A DNA stretch of 64,000 nt from Herbaspirillum sp. SJZ106 (GTDB lineage: Bacteria; Pseudomonadota; Gammaproteobacteria; Burkholderiales; Burkholderiaceae_D): contig NZ_VFNI01000001.1 in assembly GCF_006715495.1 (NCBI RefSeq), forward strand, positions 310,001-374,000, written 5' to 3'. A model generated the notes under the pieces. It worked only from the letters and a program-made list of their open reading frames with translations, had not been told where the DNA came from and did not search any database. Position 1 is the first letter of the stretch, and every line of letters begins with the position of its first letter. Both the position numbers and the translations under genes were made by a program. Positions 16,770-24,422 of this stretch are shown in pieces.

Positions 16770-16813
16770 TGCCGTTTTTCTGCCGTTTTTCTGCCGTTTT
16801 TCTGCCGTTTTTC
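16770..16813. repeat. tandem repeat, four copies of an 11-base unit
   Basis: TGCCGTTTTTC is repeated four times without interruption (starting at 16770, 16781, 16792 and 16803). It lies directly after the chaperone terminator and between convergent genes. Each copy adds another T-run. Confidence 0.9.
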
Positions 16814-16827
16814 CGGCCTCAAATGCA

Positions 16828-16852
16828 CATGCCCCGCGCCAGGCGGGGCATG
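16828..16852. repeat. perfect 10-bp inverted repeat between convergent genes
   Basis: CATGCCCCGC and GCGGGGCATG are separated by five bases. There is no T-run on either side. It probably marks the 3' end of the minus-strand gene at 16906, as a terminator-like or stabilising hairpin. Confidence 0.6.
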
Positions 16853-16905
16853 TCATCGCGCATGCAGCGGGCGCCGCCTGCCAGCGGCTGGCCCGATCCA
16901 CGATA

Positions 16906-17316
16906 TCAACCGCCGCTGATGTCGGCGTCCTGTTGGCCAACGCTTTGGCCTTGCAATGCACCCTGGATGGCCTTCAGGTCTTCCGGCTTCATGCCCATCA
17001 GGCCGGCCAGTTTCTTGAGCTCTTCGTCGGAGATGGTGCCATCCATCAGTTTCTTGAGCAGTTTTTCCCGTTCGTCGCCGGCTTCCGGACCGGCGCCCGA
17101 CGCTTCGTCCGACTTGGCGCCCTTGTTGAGCATCTCCTGCAGGATGGCGTCTTTCTGCCATTGGGGAGTCTTCGGATCCAGCAGGCCTTTCATCAGGTCT
17201 TCGTTCGACTTGCCTTCCAAGCCCTTTTTGAAACCGTCGATCTGACTTTGCGAAGGCGTGTCGTTATTGGTCGGAACGCCGGATGGACCGCCATTGAAAC
17301 TGATATTCATGCTCAT
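16906..17316 (-). CDS. harpin-like secreted protein (136 aa)
   Basis: A 136-residue hydrophilic protein without Cys, rich in Gly, Asp, Glu, Lys and Gln, with helical stretches (DEREKLLKKLMDGTISDEELKKLAGLMGMK, in two parts around residues 80-110). This composition resembles small harpins such as Hpa1, but no sequence family is proven. AAGGA lies six bases before the ATG, and a hrp box is 51 bases upstream on the same strand. It is divergent from the 17579 gene. Secretion through the T3SS is inferred from promoter and composition. Confidence 0.65.
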   Translation of the reverse strand: MSMNISFNGGPSGVPTNNDTPSQSQIDGFKKGLEGKSNEDLMKGLLDPKTPQWQKDAILQEMLNKGAKSDEASGAGPEAGDEREKLLKKLMDGTISDEELKKLAGLMGMKPEDLKAIQGALQGQSVGQQDADISGG

Positions 17317-17366
17317 GCTAAATCCTTACGAGAAAAATGTTAGGGGAAAGCCGGGGACTGCCATCG

Positions 17367-17395
17367 TGGGTGACAGTGGCCGGACACAAAGTTCC
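17367..17395 (-). promoter_or_regulatory. hrp box for the harpin-like gene
   Basis: On the minus strand: GGAACT, 16 bases, TCACCCA. One mismatch to each consensus half. It is divergent from the box at 17483, 88 bases away. Confidence 0.65.
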
Positions 17396-17482
17396 GCCAT
17401 CCGGCAATTCGAAACTGCAATCCGGAAAATCCCCATACGGCGGGACTGCAAGAAAAGCCGCCGCATTTGTTGAAAACAGGGT

Positions 17483-17511
17483 GGAACTGTCATTCGGGTC
17501 GGTTCCACATA
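17483..17511 (+). promoter_or_regulatory. hrp box for the small-protein cluster
   Basis: GGAACT, 16 bases, CCACATA; the -10 half matches CCACNNA exactly. It ends 68 bases before the 50-residue gene at 17579. Confidence 0.8.
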
Positions 17512-17578
17512 AGGTGGACCGCCCTGGTGAAGGTGCAGCGCGGTATTTGTTAATTTTCTTATCTTATTGGAGGTTTCT

Positions 17579-17731
17579 ATGAGTATGCAGACCGCAGCTT
17601 CTGGCGCCGGTGCGTTGAAGGCGACTGGCGACGTTTTGGCGACTAATGAAATGAGTGGCATGGTCGATGCGGCCAATGCTTATGCGAAGTTTGATAAGAA
17701 GGGTCGCGACTACGCGTTGCAGCTCATCTAA
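17579..17731 (+). CDS. small T3SS-associated protein (50 aa), candidate needle/pilus or secreted protein
   Basis: ATG preceded by TTGGAGG. The 50 residues are small and helical, Ala/Gly/Met-rich, without Cys. The C-terminal 30 residues (ATNE, VD, AN-Y-AKF-KK) align with the C-terminal 30 of the protein encoded at 18099, so the two are paralogues flanking the 69-residue gene. A strong hairpin terminator follows, which would make this gene the most highly transcribed of the cluster, as is usual for filament subunits. The A-helical low-complexity character fits pilus/needle subunits such as HrpA, but no homology can be claimed. Confidence 0.65.
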   Translation: MSMQTAASGAGALKATGDVLATNEMSGMVDAANAYAKFDKKGRDYALQLI

Positions 17732-17744
17732 AGAGTTGCTTTTT

Positions 17745-17820
17745 GAGGGCGGCGCAGACGGATTGCAGTTGATCCGCTTTCGCTAGCCTCGCCAGAGGCC
17801 GCCCTCGTTTATTTTTTCTT
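17745..17820 (+). terminator. long hairpin terminator or attenuator
   Basis: GAGGGCGGC (17745-17753) pairs perfectly with GCCGCCCTC (17798-17806), followed by GTTTATTTTTTCTT. It separates the 50-residue gene from the 69-residue gene, whose ribosome binding site (AGGAG) overlaps the end. It is probably a partial terminator giving graded expression. Confidence 0.75.
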
Positions 17821-17837
17821 GCAGGAGATTTCTGGTC

Positions 17838-18047
17838 ATGGCCACATTTCAAAGTCAGATGAACGGCGCCCAAACATCGGGCAATCCCACGCTGCGTCAA
17901 GGCGCGGTCAATTCGTCGGTGCAAAGTGCCCAGGCGGGCTCGGAGCAGGCCATGGAATTCCAGCTGTGGGTATCCCAGCAAGCGACTTCGTTGGCCAAGC
18001 TCAAGGTGTTCAGCACCATGGCGAAGAACATCAACGATCAGCAATAA
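17838..18047 (+). CDS. small helical T3SS-associated protein (69 aa), candidate pilin/needle
   Basis: A 69-residue protein with AGGAG upstream. The N-terminal half is Gln/Asn/Ser-rich. The C-terminal half is one long amphipathic helix (EQAMEFQLWVSQQATSLAKL, then KVFSTMAKNIN). Size, lack of Cys and a single C-terminal helix fit the filament subunits (SctF/HrpA) or small inner-rod proteins of T3SSs, which diverge quickly. No other gene in the window is a clearer needle subunit. The assignment rests on size, position behind a hrp box and secondary structure. Confidence 0.6.
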   Translation: MATFQSQMNGAQTSGNPTLRQGAVNSSVQSAQAGSEQAMEFQLWVSQQATSLAKLKVFSTMAKNINDQQ

Positions 18048-18098
18048 GGCACTGGATGCGGCGCATCCCATGTGTCTGGTTTTGTTCATGAGGACATC

Positions 18099-18272
18099 AT
18101 GCAGAATTCATTCGACTCATCCGTGAACACACGCGGCCAGATCCGCCGTGCCGCATCGGACGCAGCCAGCACGGTGCGCGCCACCAACGAAGCCGCGACC
18201 GACGTGGACAACGTCAACGTCTTTGCCAAATTCATGAAGAAGGCTGAAGAGACGGCGCAGGCCGCGATCTGA
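18099..18272 (+). CDS. small T3SS-associated protein (57 aa), paralogue of the 17579 product
   Basis: ATG with GAGGA four bases upstream. The 57-residue helical protein is rich in Ala, Asp, Thr and Asn. Its C-terminal 30 residues share ATNE, VD, N, AKF and KK at matching positions with the protein encoded at 17579. A hairpin follows. It is third in the small-gene cluster behind the hrp box at 17483. Function unknown; it is probably secreted or part of the extracellular structure. Confidence 0.65.
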   Translation: MQNSFDSSVNTRGQIRRAASDAASTVRATNEAATDVDNVNVFAKFMKKAEETAQAAI

Positions 18273-18289
18273 GGTGCGATGCCCATGCC

Positions 18290-18324
18290 GCGCCCGGCTT
18301 TCCCCACTGGGGAACGCCGGGCGC
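18290..18324 (+). terminator. strong hairpin after the small-protein cluster
   Basis: GCGCCCGGC pairs with GCCGGGCGC, with an inner CCCC/GGGG pair. Only a short T-poor tail follows, so termination may be incomplete. Confidence 0.5.
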
Positions 18325-18414
18325 TTGTCATGGCTGCATACCGATCGCCAAGGGAGCCGGATGCCGGCTCGCCGGCGACATCGGGCGCGCCGGTACGCGC
18401 GCCGTAGGTAGGCC

Positions 18415-18442
18415 GGAACTAACGAACTCGCCCTGTCACTCA
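18415..18442 (+). promoter_or_regulatory. hrp box for the 589-aa repeat protein
   Basis: GGAACT, 15 bases, TCACTCA, ending 121 bases before the start of the repeat-protein gene. Confidence 0.65.
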
Positions 18443-18563
18443 AGAAACGAGTCCGCTATCCCTGGTTTTTCGCACGTCGTCGACAGGCAACGGCGAGGTC
18501 CGCAGGTAACGCGCGGTAGCGCGGCGCCATTGTAGTTCGAGCCCTCAATTTTTGGAGATCAGT

Positions 18564-20333
18564 ATGTCGACAACAGTCACCATTACCACCACCCAGACCT
18601 ACGTGACCGATGGCCCTACCGGCAACCCCGGTAACTACAGGCCAAGTAATGGAAACTCGCAGGAGTATTGCGATATCCACCTCTTCAGCAATTCGTCGCA
18701 ACAGCAGGATAGTGCTTTCCTGGACAACCTGAACATCCCGGATGTCCTCAAGAACATCCTGCGCGAACTGATGGGGCAGGCACGCGCGAATGGAAATGGT
18801 AGTAGTGGGCTGCCGTCGGAATCGGGCGCCGCCAAGACCATCAACCAGTTCCAGAAAGATAACAACATCGACCTGCTGTCGTCGAAACAGGTCCAGCAAA
18901 TGGCCGAGACCGGCTATTTCACCGATAAGGACGGCAACACCAAGCAGGTTCCGCCCGAGGTGCAACTGGCCGCCGTGAAGATGATGGACAACGGCGGCGA
19001 ATTGTTCAAGAAGCTGGAGTCGGCCCACAACGGCAAGCACGATGGCCTGCTGAGCCAGGTCGACTACAGCGACGCGCTCCAGGATGGCAGCCTGTCCAAT
19101 GTTCCCGGCCAGGGCTCGGGCCAGTATCAGCCGGGCCTGCCGATGGATTTCATCCTGCAGGCGCTGATGAACGGCCACGTCACCAAGGACCAGCCGGACG
19201 ACTACGACGCGGCCAAGACCATCAACCAGTTCCAGAAAGATAACAACATCGACCTGCTGTCGTCGGAGCAGATGCAGCAGATGGCGCAGACCGGTTATTT
19301 CACCGACAAGGACGGCAATACCAAGCAAGTGCCGCCCGAAGTGCAGGCGGCGGCCCAGGCGTTCATGGATAACGGCGGCGAGTTGTTCAAGAAACTGGAG
19401 TCGGCGCTCAACGGCAAGCACGATGGCAAGCTGAGCCAGGTCGACTTCACCGAAGCGGTCAAGGACGGCACCATCGCCGAAGGCTACGGCAATGGGTATG
19501 GCAACGGCCAGGGCAACGGTTACGGCAACGGTTACGGCAATGGTTCGCCCTTCCAGTTCGGCCAGGGCAACAGTTTCAATTTCGATCCGTCGCAGTTTGG
19601 CCAGGGTAACAACCTGCCATCCGATTCCAGCGCCGTCGATACCATCCAGAAGTACCAGAAGGACAACAACATCGGCCTGCTGTCGGTCGAGCAGATGCAG
19701 CAGATGGCGCAGACCGGCTATATCACCGACAAGGATGGCAACACCAAGCAGGTGCCGCCTGAAGTGCAGGCCGCTGCACAGGCCTACATGGCCAATGGCG
19801 GCGAGCTGTTCAAGAAGATCGAAGCAGCCACCGACGGCAAGCATGATGGCCAACTGGGCCAGGGCGATCCGGACGAGGCGCGCAAGGATGGCACGCTGGG
19901 CACCGGTAATGGCAATGGTTACGGCAACGGCCAGGGCAACGGTTACGGCAATGGTTACGGCAATGGTTACGGCAATGGTTACGGCAATGGCCAGGGCAAC
20001 GGTTATGGCTTCGGTAATGGCAATGGACAAGGCAATAACCTGCCAACCGATTCCAGTGCGGTGAACACGATCGAGCAGTACCAGAAGGACAACAAGATCG
20101 ATCTGCTGTCGTCGCAGCAGATGCTGCAGATGGCCCAGACCGGCTACTTCACCGACAAGGACGGCAACACCAAGCAGGTCACGCCTGAAGTCCAGGCAGC
20201 CGCCCAGGCCTACATGGCCAACGATGCCGAGCTGTTCAAGAAGATCGAAGCGGCCCATACCGGCAAGCATGACGGCCAGTTGAGCACGACCGACGCCCAA
20301 GATGCCGTCGAGGACGGCACCGTGTCTGCCTGA
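18564..20333 (+). CDS. 589-aa secreted repeat protein with EF-hand-like modules (HrpF/NolX-like repeats)
   Basis: The start ATG is preceded by GGAG. After an 88-residue Thr/Asn/Gln-rich N-terminus come four modules of about 85-90 residues, beginning near residues 89, 216, 356 and 496. Each has a helix (TINQFQKDNNIDLLSS), an acidic loop DKDGNTKQ, a helix (NGGELFKKLE) and a second loop such as KHDGKLSQVDF that resembles an EF-hand. Modules 2-3 and 3-4 are separated by Gly-Asn-Tyr-rich linkers. Related loops (GDGKLS) occur in the N-terminal repeats of HrpF/NolX-type proteins, but the hydrophobic translocator part of those is absent. It has a hrp box. Possible roles are harpin or Ca-binding extracellular component. 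Confidence 0.7.
   Translation: MSTTVTITTTQTYVTDGPTGNPGNYRPSNGNSQEYCDIHLFSNSSQQQDSAFLDNLNIPDVLKNILRELMGQARANGNGSSGLPSESGAAKTINQFQKDNNIDLLSSKQVQQMAETGYFTDKDGNTKQVPPEVQLAAVKMMDNGGELFKKLESAHNGKHDGLLSQVDYSDALQDGSLSNVPGQGSGQYQPGLPMDFILQALMNGHVTKDQPDDYDAAKTINQFQKDNNIDLLSSEQMQQMAQTGYFTDKDGNTKQVPPEVQAAAQAFMDNGGELFKKLESALNGKHDGKLSQVDFTEAVKDGTIAEGYGNGYGNGQGNGYGNGYGNGSPFQFGQGNSFNFDPSQFGQGNNLPSDSSAVDTIQKYQKDNNIGLLSVEQMQQMAQTGYITDKDGNTKQVPPEVQAAAQAYMANGGELFKKIEAATDGKHDGQLGQGDPDEARKDGTLGTGNGNGYGNGQGNGYGNGYGNGYGNGYGNGQGNGYGFGNGNGQGNNLPTDSSAVNTIEQYQKDNKIDLLSSQQMLQMAQTGYFTDKDGNTKQVTPEVQAAAQAYMANDAELFKKIEAAHTGKHDGQLSTTDAQDAVEDGTVSA
19905..20037 (+). repeat. in-frame minisatellite coding Gly-Asn-Tyr linkers
   Basis: GGCAATGGTTAC-like 12-base units, with GGCAACGGCCAG variants, are repeated about ten times. 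A shorter copy lies at 19486-19545 in the previous linker. The near-identical DNA makes unit gain or loss by slippage likely. Confidence 0.85.
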
Positions 20334-20395
20334 CGGCGGCACGGCTAGAGTAGCGCGGCCCGGTGAGCCGGGTCGCGCAGCATGAGAGAAGCACA

Positions 20396-20989
20396 ATGAT
20401 CAGCGCAATCCGACCCACGTTGGCAACGGTGACGTACGCATCAAACGCCCGGTCCAACGCCAATTTTTTCAAACAATACGGCGCCTATATGGACGCCCGG
20501 TATTCGCCTGCCAATACAGATGCGCCAGCCGAATCACCGGTCAACGATCAGCCCCGAAAGCCATCGACGCTCGTGGTGTTGAATCCGAGATACATAGGCA
20601 CGATCGGTAACAAGCTTTACAAGTCGCTGCAGTCGTCCGGAAGCAGGAGCGCCCGCAGCCACGCAGACATGTTGCGCGCGCCCCCGATGGCTGCCGCCGA
20701 AGTGCCGCCACTGCAATCGATGACGCATGGCGACAATGCCATCGATGCCATCCATCAAGAGGTGTCAGCGGACAATCCGATACAAGCACAGCTTGCGCAC
20801 CGGACCAGGATTCCCGGTGCCGCGACGACACCGGCGCAAAAGCAGGCCCAATCCGTATCGAGCGCCCCGGCGGCGACGATGGGCAGCGACACCAAGCGCG
20901 CTTTGCGCGACAAGGAACGGGTGATGGTGACCCTGCTGAAGGGCTTTTCCCCGGCATACCACCAATTCATGGGGCCGTATGCGGCATAA
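20396..20989 (+). CDS. putative secreted protein or effector (197 aa)
   Basis: A 197-residue protein starting at an ATG preceded by AGAAG. The N-terminal 40 residues are Ser/Asn/Thr/Ala-rich, and the middle is Pro/Ala/Ser-rich and apparently unstructured. The C-terminus (KRALRDKERVMVTLLKGFSP) is a basic amphipathic helix. No domain is recognised. It lies 62 bases after the repeat protein on the same strand, with a GC-rich hairpin in between, and may be read from the same hrp box. The composition fits a type III secreted protein, but this is not proven. Confidence 0.55.
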   Translation: MISAIRPTLATVTYASNARSNANFFKQYGAYMDARYSPANTDAPAESPVNDQPRKPSTLVVLNPRYIGTIGNKLYKSLQSSGSRSARSHADMLRAPPMAAAEVPPLQSMTHGDNAIDAIHQEVSADNPIQAQLAHRTRIPGAATTPAQKQAQSVSSAPAATMGSDTKRALRDKERVMVTLLKGFSPAYHQFMGPYAA

Positions 20990-21048
20990 AGAGGCATACA
21001 TGCAACGGGTCCAGGCAATCGGCAATTTTTGACAAAAGGATGAATGCG

Positions 21049-21204
21049 ATGAAAGACGATCTCCCATTTGGCAATGACTTTTCCCTTAGCGATCCTTTCG
21101 GCGTCGACTCGCCGTTGCGACGTGCGCTGACGGCCAGCGAAACCGGGACTGACCTGGACGAACACTTTCACTGGCACCGCATCCGGCGCATGCCGCGCAA
21201 GTGA
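21049..21204 (+). CDS. small protein (51 aa) upstream of a methyltransferase
   Basis: ATG with AAAGGA eight bases upstream. The 51-residue product is acidic in the first half (DDLPFGNDFSLSDPFGVD) and basic and His/Arg-rich at the end (HFHWHRIRRMPRK). It ends 59 bases before the methyltransferase gene, and the two are probably co-transcribed. The family is not recognised. A substrate peptide, an anti-sigma-like regulator or a small secreted protein are all possible; nothing decides between them. Confidence 0.55.
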   Translation: MKDDLPFGNDFSLSDPFGVDSPLRRALTASETGTDLDEHFHWHRIRRMPRK

Positions 21205-21263
21205 CCCTGGCCTGCGGCGAGGCCGTTGGCGGCGCCTTTTGACGAATACAACCGGAGAACAAA

Positions 21264-22835
21264 ATGGAGTGGAGTAACGGTTACGTGCACGGCATCGATT
21301 ATCCGGTGGGTTTCTTCCCCGAACAAAGCCCGGTGCATCTGAGTTTTGCCTGCCTGGCGCAAGGCATCGAGCCGGTGCCGCTGGACGGCGAGTTCACTTA
21401 CATGGAACTGGGATGCGGACAGGGCCTGACCTCCAACGTGTTGGCCGCGGCCAATCCGCAGGGCCGCTTCTATGCGGTCGACTTCCTGCCGACCCAGGTA
21501 CGCACCGCCCAGGACATGGCGGCGGCGGCCGGGCTGGATAACCTGAAGGTCCTGGAGTGCAGCTTCGAAGAGATGGCCAAGGGCGAGATCGCGCTGCCCC
21601 AATTCGACTTCGTCACGATGTATGGCGTCTACAGCTGGGTAGACCGCAAGAACCGCGGCTTCATCGTCGAGTTCCTGCGCCGCTACCTGAAACCGGGCGG
21701 CATCGTCTACCTGAACTACAACGCCTTGCCTGGATGGAGTTCGGCACTGTCGCTACAGCGCATGCTGCGCGAATTCGGCCGCAACGACATCTACGGCCGC
21801 CAGGCCCAGCTGAGCCAGGGCAATGCGCTCGTGCACTCGCTGGTCGATGGCGGCGCCGCGGCATTTGCCAATGGCAAGTTCAATGGCCTGCAACGCCGAT
21901 TGCAGGCGCTGGACACCGACGATCCGGGCTACCTGGCGCACGAATACCTGAACCAGGGCTGGGATGCGCTGTTTTCCATCGATGTGATCCAGGATATGGC
22001 GCAGGCCAAGATGGACTACGTCGGTTCGGCCGAACTGGCCTATGGTTTTCCGTCGCTCTACCTGACGCGCGCGCAGCAGGACCTGCTGGCCCAGCAGCCC
22101 AATGCCGGTCTGCGCGAACTGGTGTGGGACCAGATCTGCAACAGCAGCTTCCGCGAAGACATCTTCGTGCGTGGCGCCCGCCGGCTGACGCCGCGTGAGC
22201 GTGACGGCTGGCTGGAACGTTGCGGCATCGCGCTGACCGAAGCATCCTCGCGCATCACACTGGAGCTGCCCCTGGCCATCGGCAACATCCATGCCGATCA
22301 GGACACCTACATGCCGATGATCGAAGCGCTGCGCAAACGCCCGCATTCATTTGCCGAGCTGGCAGCGCTGCCGGCGCTGCGCCAGCATGGACGTGGCTTG
22401 CGCGAAGTGGCGGCGATGGCGATGCTGTTGTCGGCATCGCGCCAGGCAGCGCCGTTCTTCTTGTCGGCTGCCGGACAGCCGCGCGGCGCTGCCGAACGGC
22501 TGAACCGCCTGATCGCCTCGCATTCCGGCGAATCCGACCGTTACCAGGCGCTGGCGTCGCCGCTGCTGGGCAATGGCGTGCCGTCGGGCCTGCTGCAGCG
22601 GGTAGCCTTCGACCAGTTATCGCAATCGATGCCGCAGCCGGAACAGTGGGTGGCGCCGATGGCGCTGGCCATTCACCGTCAAGGCACGCACATTCATCGC
22701 GGCGGCGTACCGCTGTCGGCGCGCGAAGAAATCCACACCGAATTGCTGGCGCTGGCGCAAGCGATCAGCGAGCAGCGATTGCACGTATGGAAAAACCTGA
22801 ATATGGCGCCGCATGTGGCGTCTCAACCGGAGTGA
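21264..22835 (+). CDS. SAM-dependent methyltransferase with methyltransferase regulatory domain
   Basis: A 523-residue protein. Residues 40-170 form a class I Rossmann methyltransferase: motif I ELGCGQG (47-53), an acidic end of beta 2 (YAVDFLP), motif IV region FDFVTMYGVYSW, and GGIVYLNYNA. Residues about 220-310 fit the regulatory domain found after such methyltransferases, and the remaining helical C-terminus is also seen in this family. The start has GGAGA upstream. The substrate is unknown. It sits between effector-like genes and the sigma factor gene, downstream of a 51-residue peptide gene. A hairpin terminator follows. Confidence 0.8.
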   Translation: MEWSNGYVHGIDYPVGFFPEQSPVHLSFACLAQGIEPVPLDGEFTYMELGCGQGLTSNVLAAANPQGRFYAVDFLPTQVRTAQDMAAAAGLDNLKVLECSFEEMAKGEIALPQFDFVTMYGVYSWVDRKNRGFIVEFLRRYLKPGGIVYLNYNALPGWSSALSLQRMLREFGRNDIYGRQAQLSQGNALVHSLVDGGAAAFANGKFNGLQRRLQALDTDDPGYLAHEYLNQGWDALFSIDVIQDMAQAKMDYVGSAELAYGFPSLYLTRAQQDLLAQQPNAGLRELVWDQICNSSFREDIFVRGARRLTPRERDGWLERCGIALTEASSRITLELPLAIGNIHADQDTYMPMIEALRKRPHSFAELAALPALRQHGRGLREVAAMAMLLSASRQAAPFFLSAAGQPRGAAERLNRLIASHSGESDRYQALASPLLGNGVPSGLLQRVAFDQLSQSMPQPEQWVAPMALAIHRQGTHIHRGGVPLSAREEIHTELLALAQAISEQRLHVWKNLNMAPHVASQPE

Positions 22836-22876
22836 AACCGTGGCAAGCAGCCTGATATACACCGCCCACCGGGAAG

Positions 22877-22900
22877 ACGGCCTGAAAGGGCCGTTTTCGT
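22877..22900 (+). terminator. rho-independent terminator
   Basis: ACGGCC TGAAAG GGCCGT followed by TTTCGTTGTT. It lies about 40 bases after the methyltransferase stop codon. Confidence 0.65.
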
Positions 22901-22968
22901 TGTTAGAATGGCCCCATCACGCAGGTGCGCCGCATCGGCAGACAAGTCATTCGGATAGGGTAACGATC

Positions 22969-23394
22969 TTGCAAGAACAACAAGACGATATTTCTGGGCA
23001 GGAAGTCAGGCAACTGCTGCTCGACCTGATGCAGTACTGCGGGCAGGAGCGGGCTGCGCGCCCGGTGCTGGAACTGGAGATCGGCGAGATCCTCACGCGC
23101 ACCTCGGTGGAGCCTGCCGGGATCGACCTTTACCTGTCGGTCACGGCCACCTTGCCGCCGTGCGACGCGCCGGTCATCGCTTCGATGTCGGCGCCGGCGG
23201 CGTTGAGCCAGACCGCGCCAGGGACCTGCGACTTCCTGTGGCATGCCGACGAGGGCCGGTACGTCCTGGTGCGCAAGATTGCGTTGCATACGCTCACCGA
23301 CGAGCGCGCAGTCATGGACGAAATACTGGTGACTGCCGATCTCGCCGCGCAATGTCTGGACGAGATCCGGCCTCAGCCGCCGCGCCGCCCCTAG
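22969..23394 (+). CDS. probable type III secretion chaperone-like protein (141 aa)
   Basis: The most likely start is the TTG at 22969 (AGGGTAA upstream), because the earlier part of the open frame overlaps the terminator. The 141-residue acidic protein has a helix, a beta-rich centre (GIDLYLSVTATLP, GRYVLVRKIALHTL) and a C-terminal helix (MDEILVTADLAAQCLDEI), as in CesT-type chaperones. The similarity is structural pattern only. It is convergent with the sigma factor gene, with 18 bases between the two stops. Confidence 0.5.
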   Translation: MQEQQDDISGQEVRQLLLDLMQYCGQERAARPVLELEIGEILTRTSVEPAGIDLYLSVTATLPPCDAPVIASMSAPAALSQTAPGTCDFLWHADEGRYVLVRKIALHTLTDERAVMDEILVTADLAAQCLDEIRPQPPRRP

Positions 23395-23412
23395 GCCGCG
23401 CGATCGGCATCA

Positions 23413-24177
23413 TCAGCGGCGTTGCGAATTCTGGGTACTGCGGGTGCTTGTGCGGGCGGGGCTCTGTTCGGCCGTCGCCGTATTGCCATATTCGTTGCGT
23501 ACTGCTGCGCGCACTCGCGACACGCGTGAACGTACGGTGCCGATGGGGATATTCAGCTGCTGCGCGGCTTCTTCGTAGGTGGCGTCGCCATCCAGCACGG
23601 CTTCGAAGGTATTGCGGATATGCGGCGGCAATTCACCTAGCAGGTCATCGACCTTCTGCGCGATCTGGCGCAGTTCGTACAGTTTGGCGGGATCGGCGCT
23701 GGCGTCGATCAGTTGCTCCATGAAGTTTTCATCGACCATTTCATAACGATCGGTGCTGTTGCGGCGGACCTGGTTGCGCGCCAGGTTCAGCGCAATGCCA
23801 AATAACCAGGTCGATGGCTTGGACAGGCCTGAGAATCGATGCGCGCACTTGACCGCTTCGATGAACGTGTTCTGCACGACATCCTCTGCATCTTCGAAGT
23901 TGCCGACATAGCGCTGCACGAATCGCAGCAGGTGGGTGCGGTGTTTGGTATAGAGCGCCAGGATATCGATCTGCACCACCGGCGCCGCGTCGTCGGCGCC
24001 TTCCTGCTGCTCCTGGCCGGCATCGGCCTGAACATGCTGCGTCGTCGCCTGCCGGTCTTGCGGTGTGGCCTGGGGCTCGTCTTCATTGCTGCCTTCACGC
24101 GATTCCTGCGCGGCAGCCCCGAGGGCGAAACGATGTACGTCGAGCTCCATCGCTTCGAATTCAACTGTTGCTTGCAT
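23413..24177 (-). CDS. hrpL: ECF-type RNA polymerase sigma factor (HrpL-like)
   Basis: A 254-residue sigma-70 family protein of the ECF group. Region 2 (about residues 77-145: LYTKHRTHLLRFVQRYVGN.EDAEDVVQNTF..AV and TWLFGIALNLARNQVRR) and region 4 (about 175-235: LGELPPHIRNTFEAVLDGDATYEEAA and GTVRSRVSRVR) are clear. Region 3 is absent, as in ECF factors. The first 75 residues are an acidic Gln-rich extension, longer than in Pseudomonas or Erwinia HrpL. The start has CAAGGAG upstream. It is divergent from sctW, and ten or so hrp boxes lie in this window, so it is the obvious factor to read them. No HrpR/HrpS-type activator gene is seen here. Confidence 0.8.
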   Translation of the reverse strand: MQATVEFEAMELDVHRFALGAAAQESREGSNEDEPQATPQDRQATTQHVQADAGQEQQEGADDAAPVVQIDILALYTKHRTHLLRFVQRYVGNFEDAEDVVQNTFIEAVKCAHRFSGLSKPSTWLFGIALNLARNQVRRNSTDRYEMVDENFMEQLIDASADPAKLYELRQIAQKVDDLLGELPPHIRNTFEAVLDGDATYEEAAQQLNIPIGTVRSRVSRVRAAVRNEYGNTATAEQSPARTSTRSTQNSQRR

Positions 24178-24385
24178 AGCGTTCTCCTTGAACGAAATAC
24201 GGTGTCTGGTGGGGTGAGCGCCGCGCTTTTTTCGCATCGCTCGTCTGGCATGGGACGGAAGATAGCAGCGCGCCGGACGGGCACATGCAATCTTTGAACA
24301 TTCGTGAGACTTTGAAGAATGTTGAGGAATTACGTGATTGCGCATGGAACCGGATCGGTGCCCAAAACCGGCCAACTGCCTCGAT

Positions 24386-24414
24386 GGAACCGCTCACCGC
24401 GACGGCACCACCCA
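24386..24414 (+). promoter_or_regulatory. perfect hrp box before sctW
   Basis: GGAACC, 16 bases, CCACCCA: an exact match to the HrpL consensus. It ends only eight bases before the likely sctW start, which implies a very short or missing mRNA leader, or a later translation start. Confidence 0.8.
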
Positions 24415-24422
24415 AGGGCATC

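Noticed and set aside
16770-16813. CRISPR-like array
   Set aside because: The unit is 11 bases with no spacers; it is a simple tandem repeat.
24351-24379. A second GGAACC with a CCGGCCA half before sctW
   Set aside because: The -10 half is poor and a perfect box follows 30 bases later.
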